A stretch of 5,352 nt of DNA from assembly GCA_016213985.1 (NCBI GenBank), contig JACRPJ010000088.1, positions 1 through 5,352 on the forward strand, in the 5' to 3' direction. The position numbers and the translations under genes were made by a program. Below are positions 3,762 to 5,352 of the stretch, one piece after another. This stretch comes from Candidatus Woesearchaeota archaeon. GTDB taxonomy: Archaea; Nanobdellota; Nanobdellia; Woesearchaeales; GW2011-AR9. How positions within the stretch are numbered: the first letter of the stretch is position 1; each line of letters begins with the position of its first letter. The notes under the pieces are model-generated. The model had not been told where the DNA came from. It worked only from the letters and a program-made list of their open reading frames with translations, and did no database searches.

Positions 3762-5342
3762 TTAGCTGCTCTGGACGAAGTAGATATTCTTGGCTTTAGC
3801 CTCGTCGCCTTTGAATAGGGGATGGCCGAAAAGACGAAGACTAAGGTAAGGTCGTAAAGTCTTGTTTTTGGAATAGGATTCGCGGAAGTCAGGGTTAATC
3901 TCTTGTAGTCCAGTTAGGATGCTTTTCAGATATTTCTCTTTTAATTCCTGGCTGGGCTTAAAGCCTTTTTTCAACTCAATATAAATATGAAACTGCACAT
4001 TGTGCTTAGAATCGTATTTCTTTTCCATTTTGAAGCGATGGGTAATACGGGCTAGTTCTTTGTTCTTTAATATTCCTTCCTCAATCTGGTCAGGAAAGAC
4101 ATTCGCCCCATCGAAGCTAAGGGTGCCATCACTTCTTCCGAAAATACACAGGAAAGGCAGGTGGAGAAGGTTTTTTATCTGTCCTCCTCTGTGGGAAAAT
4201 TCTTTGAGGTATAAAGGATGATGTTTTTCGAGGGCTTCGATTAGTTTGAAGTAACTGAAAACTCTTCCCTCATCATGAAGATTGTACTTTATCTTAGGTG
4301 CTGCCGCATTTTTGTCCAAGAGAGTAATTTCAAACTCTTCTCTTCCTTCGGAGTTCTTAATCTGCCTGATGTAATGTCTGCTTGATGGCTTGATGTAATG
4401 TAGGGTGGGGTTGTACTGGAAAACCATAGGCAGTTCATCTTTTCCAAATAGTTCAATACGTAGCTTCTCATTTTCTGCTGCCAATTCCCGGACGAAGAAG
4501 CAAAAAGGGGTTTCAAAGCCAATTCCAATATCAATGTCTGAAGCTCCATACGAAGAAATTACTTTTGCCCCCGGTCTGAGCATTTTTTTAACGTAATAAA
4601 CCCATTCTAGAGGTACGCCCTCTCCACCCGTCACGAGATCGATGTTATACTCTTTCCAGTTTATTTTGTCTTTATAATCTTCAAGCAGGTTTTTAATAAA
4701 AGGAGGATACCCCCCAATCAGGTAATTACGCTTTTTCCCGAACATTTTTAAGGTGTCGATAATGTCATTAGAATCAGTAGCCGTGTTCTTTACCAGCGCA
4801 AGTCTTTCCATCAGCTCGCAGAACTTTATTCCCGTAGCCCAAGGCCCGGTGGACCAAGCGCTGATCACAAAGTAGTCTTTTTGTTCCCCATCAAACACGT
4901 AATTGTACTCAAAGCGAATCGCTTTAAAGAGCGCTTCCTCTTCATTAAGGTTACGGATCCAATTGGTAGCTTTTCCGGAAGTGCCGCCGCTTTCATCCAC
5001 ATTACCGTGCTTGGGCAGGTGTCCTTCCCGGCAGCGCTCTTCAAAATCAAATTTTTTGATATAGCTAGCCTTATCAGTTGGTGGTACCAGATGATCAAAA
5101 TCCTGTATAGAGAGGCTCTTTTTAGGGTTAATCTTGTGCTTTTGAAGATATTTACGGTAAGCTGGGGTCTCTTCCGCGGCAATCTTAAACATATGTACAG
5201 CTTTTTTTTTTGAGAGCTCTTCGAGTAGGTTAGGATTTACTCGGCTGAGAAATTTTCTGGTACGCTCATAGTCGCTCAGTATAAAATTTTCAAATGATTC
5301 TAGGAGCGGATAAGGAACTAATTTAGTAAGGATGGGCAGCAT
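3762..5342 (-). CDS. PaaK-like adenylate-forming enzyme (acyl-CoA ligase / acyl-activating type)
   Basis: 526 residues, cytoplasmic. It belongs to the AMP-forming acyl-activating superfamily, near phenylacetate-CoA ligase (COG1541) and LuxE-like proteins: a carboxylate is activated with ATP to an acyl-AMP, then usually passed to CoA or a protein. Motifs: phosphate-binding loop S118-G-G-T-S-G-K124; G239-G-E-G-V and S264-Y-G-A-S-D269, where Asp stands in the place usually held by Glu; PMVFQYNP (305-312); hinge G402-R-S-D-G followed by FDGANVFPDQIEE. The C-terminal PLFKGDEAKAK (508-518) may hold the A10 lysine (K516 or K518). SYGASD with PMVFQYNP is, as I recall, typical of one PaaK-like subfamily, so Asp269 is probably normal rather than a defect. 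The substrate is unknown. GAGG at 5349-5352, six nt before ATG 5342, supports the start, though the upstream codons visible are open. An A10 run lies in codons 44-47. Confidence 0.88.
   Translation of the reverse strand: MLPILTKLVPYPLLESFENFILSDYERTRKFLSRVNPNLLEELSKKKAVHMFKIAAEETPAYRKYLQKHKINPKKSLSIQDFDHLVPPTDKASYIKKFDFEERCREGHLPKHGNVDESGGTSGKATNWIRNLNEEEALFKAIRFEYNYVFDGEQKDYFVISAWSTGPWATGIKFCELMERLALVKNTATDSNDIIDTLKMFGKKRNYLIGGYPPFIKNLLEDYKDKINWKEYNIDLVTGGEGVPLEWVYYVKKMLRPGAKVISSYGASDIDIGIGFETPFCFFVRELAAENEKLRIELFGKDELPMVFQYNPTLHYIKPSSRHYIRQIKNSEGREEFEITLLDKNAAAPKIKYNLHDEGRVFSYFKLIEALEKHHPLYLKEFSHRGGQIKNLLHLPFLCIFGRSDGTLSFDGANVFPDQIEEGILKNKELARITHRFKMEKKYDSKHNVQFHIYIELKKGFKPSQELKEKYLKSILTGLQEINPDFRESYSKNKTLRPYLSLRLFGHPLFKGDEAKAKNIYFVQSS
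5202..5211 (-). repeat. A10 homopolymer inside the ligase coding sequence
   Basis: Ten consecutive T on the plus strand read as TCA AAA AAA AAA on the coding strand (Ser44-Lys-Lys-Lys47). A one-base change would frameshift the protein near its N-terminus. The frame is intact here. Confidence 0.7.
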
Positions 5343-5352
5343 TTTCTTCCTC

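Noticed and set aside
4289..5213. Several 60-110 codon ORFs on both strands within the ligase gene
   Set aside because: All are out-of-frame or antisense readings of the 526-residue ligase, whose motifs are continuous across the region; none has a recognisable domain.

Overview
The window looks like an ordinary archaeal chromosome segment, most plausibly from an uncultivated DPANN-type archaeon (Woesearchaeota/Pacearchaeota-like) or a related lineage. The evidence is TTTAAATA / TTTTATAAA boxes 25-30 nt ahead of starts, at least two probably leaderless genes, GGAGGT and GGTGAT ribosome-binding sites elsewhere, T-rich stretches instead of hairpin-plus-U terminators, and protein types I associate with archaea. 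The lineage is inferred from protein style; no rRNA or marker gene is present.

Layout. (1) Positions 1-401, minus strand: the N-terminal part of an exported protein with a carboxypeptidase-like beta domain, running off the left edge. (2) 402-694: a divergent promoter region. It holds a TATA box for the minus gene, a second TATA box with an overlapping palindrome for the plus gene, and a tandem repeat plus short palindromes. (3) 695-1687 and 1749-1985, plus strand: a secreted coiled-coil protein, then a small lipoprotein-like protein. Both carry N-glycosylation sequons. Together with gene 1 they form a cell-envelope group. (4) 1986-2214: a 229-nt stretch without genes, with short direct repeats and a long nested inverted repeat (2069-2168), a candidate structured RNA. 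(5) 2215-2758: a type II toxin-antitoxin operon (ribbon-helix-helix-like antitoxin, RelE-family toxin) with its own TATA box and a 20-bp palindrome placed as an autoregulatory operator. A hairpin just after the toxin resembles IS200/IS605 right ends. (6) 2848-3705, plus strand: a leaderless alpha/beta hydrolase with a complete catalytic triad. (7) 3762-5342, minus strand and convergent with it: a PaaK-like adenylate-forming enzyme.

How they work together. The three envelope proteins may act at the same surface, but their roles are unknown. The toxin-antitoxin pair is a self-contained module between the envelope and metabolic genes. The hydrolase and the adenylate-forming enzyme are convergent, so they are not one operon, and any shared acyl-group chemistry is speculation. 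I see no tRNA, rRNA, CRISPR array or intact transposase gene.
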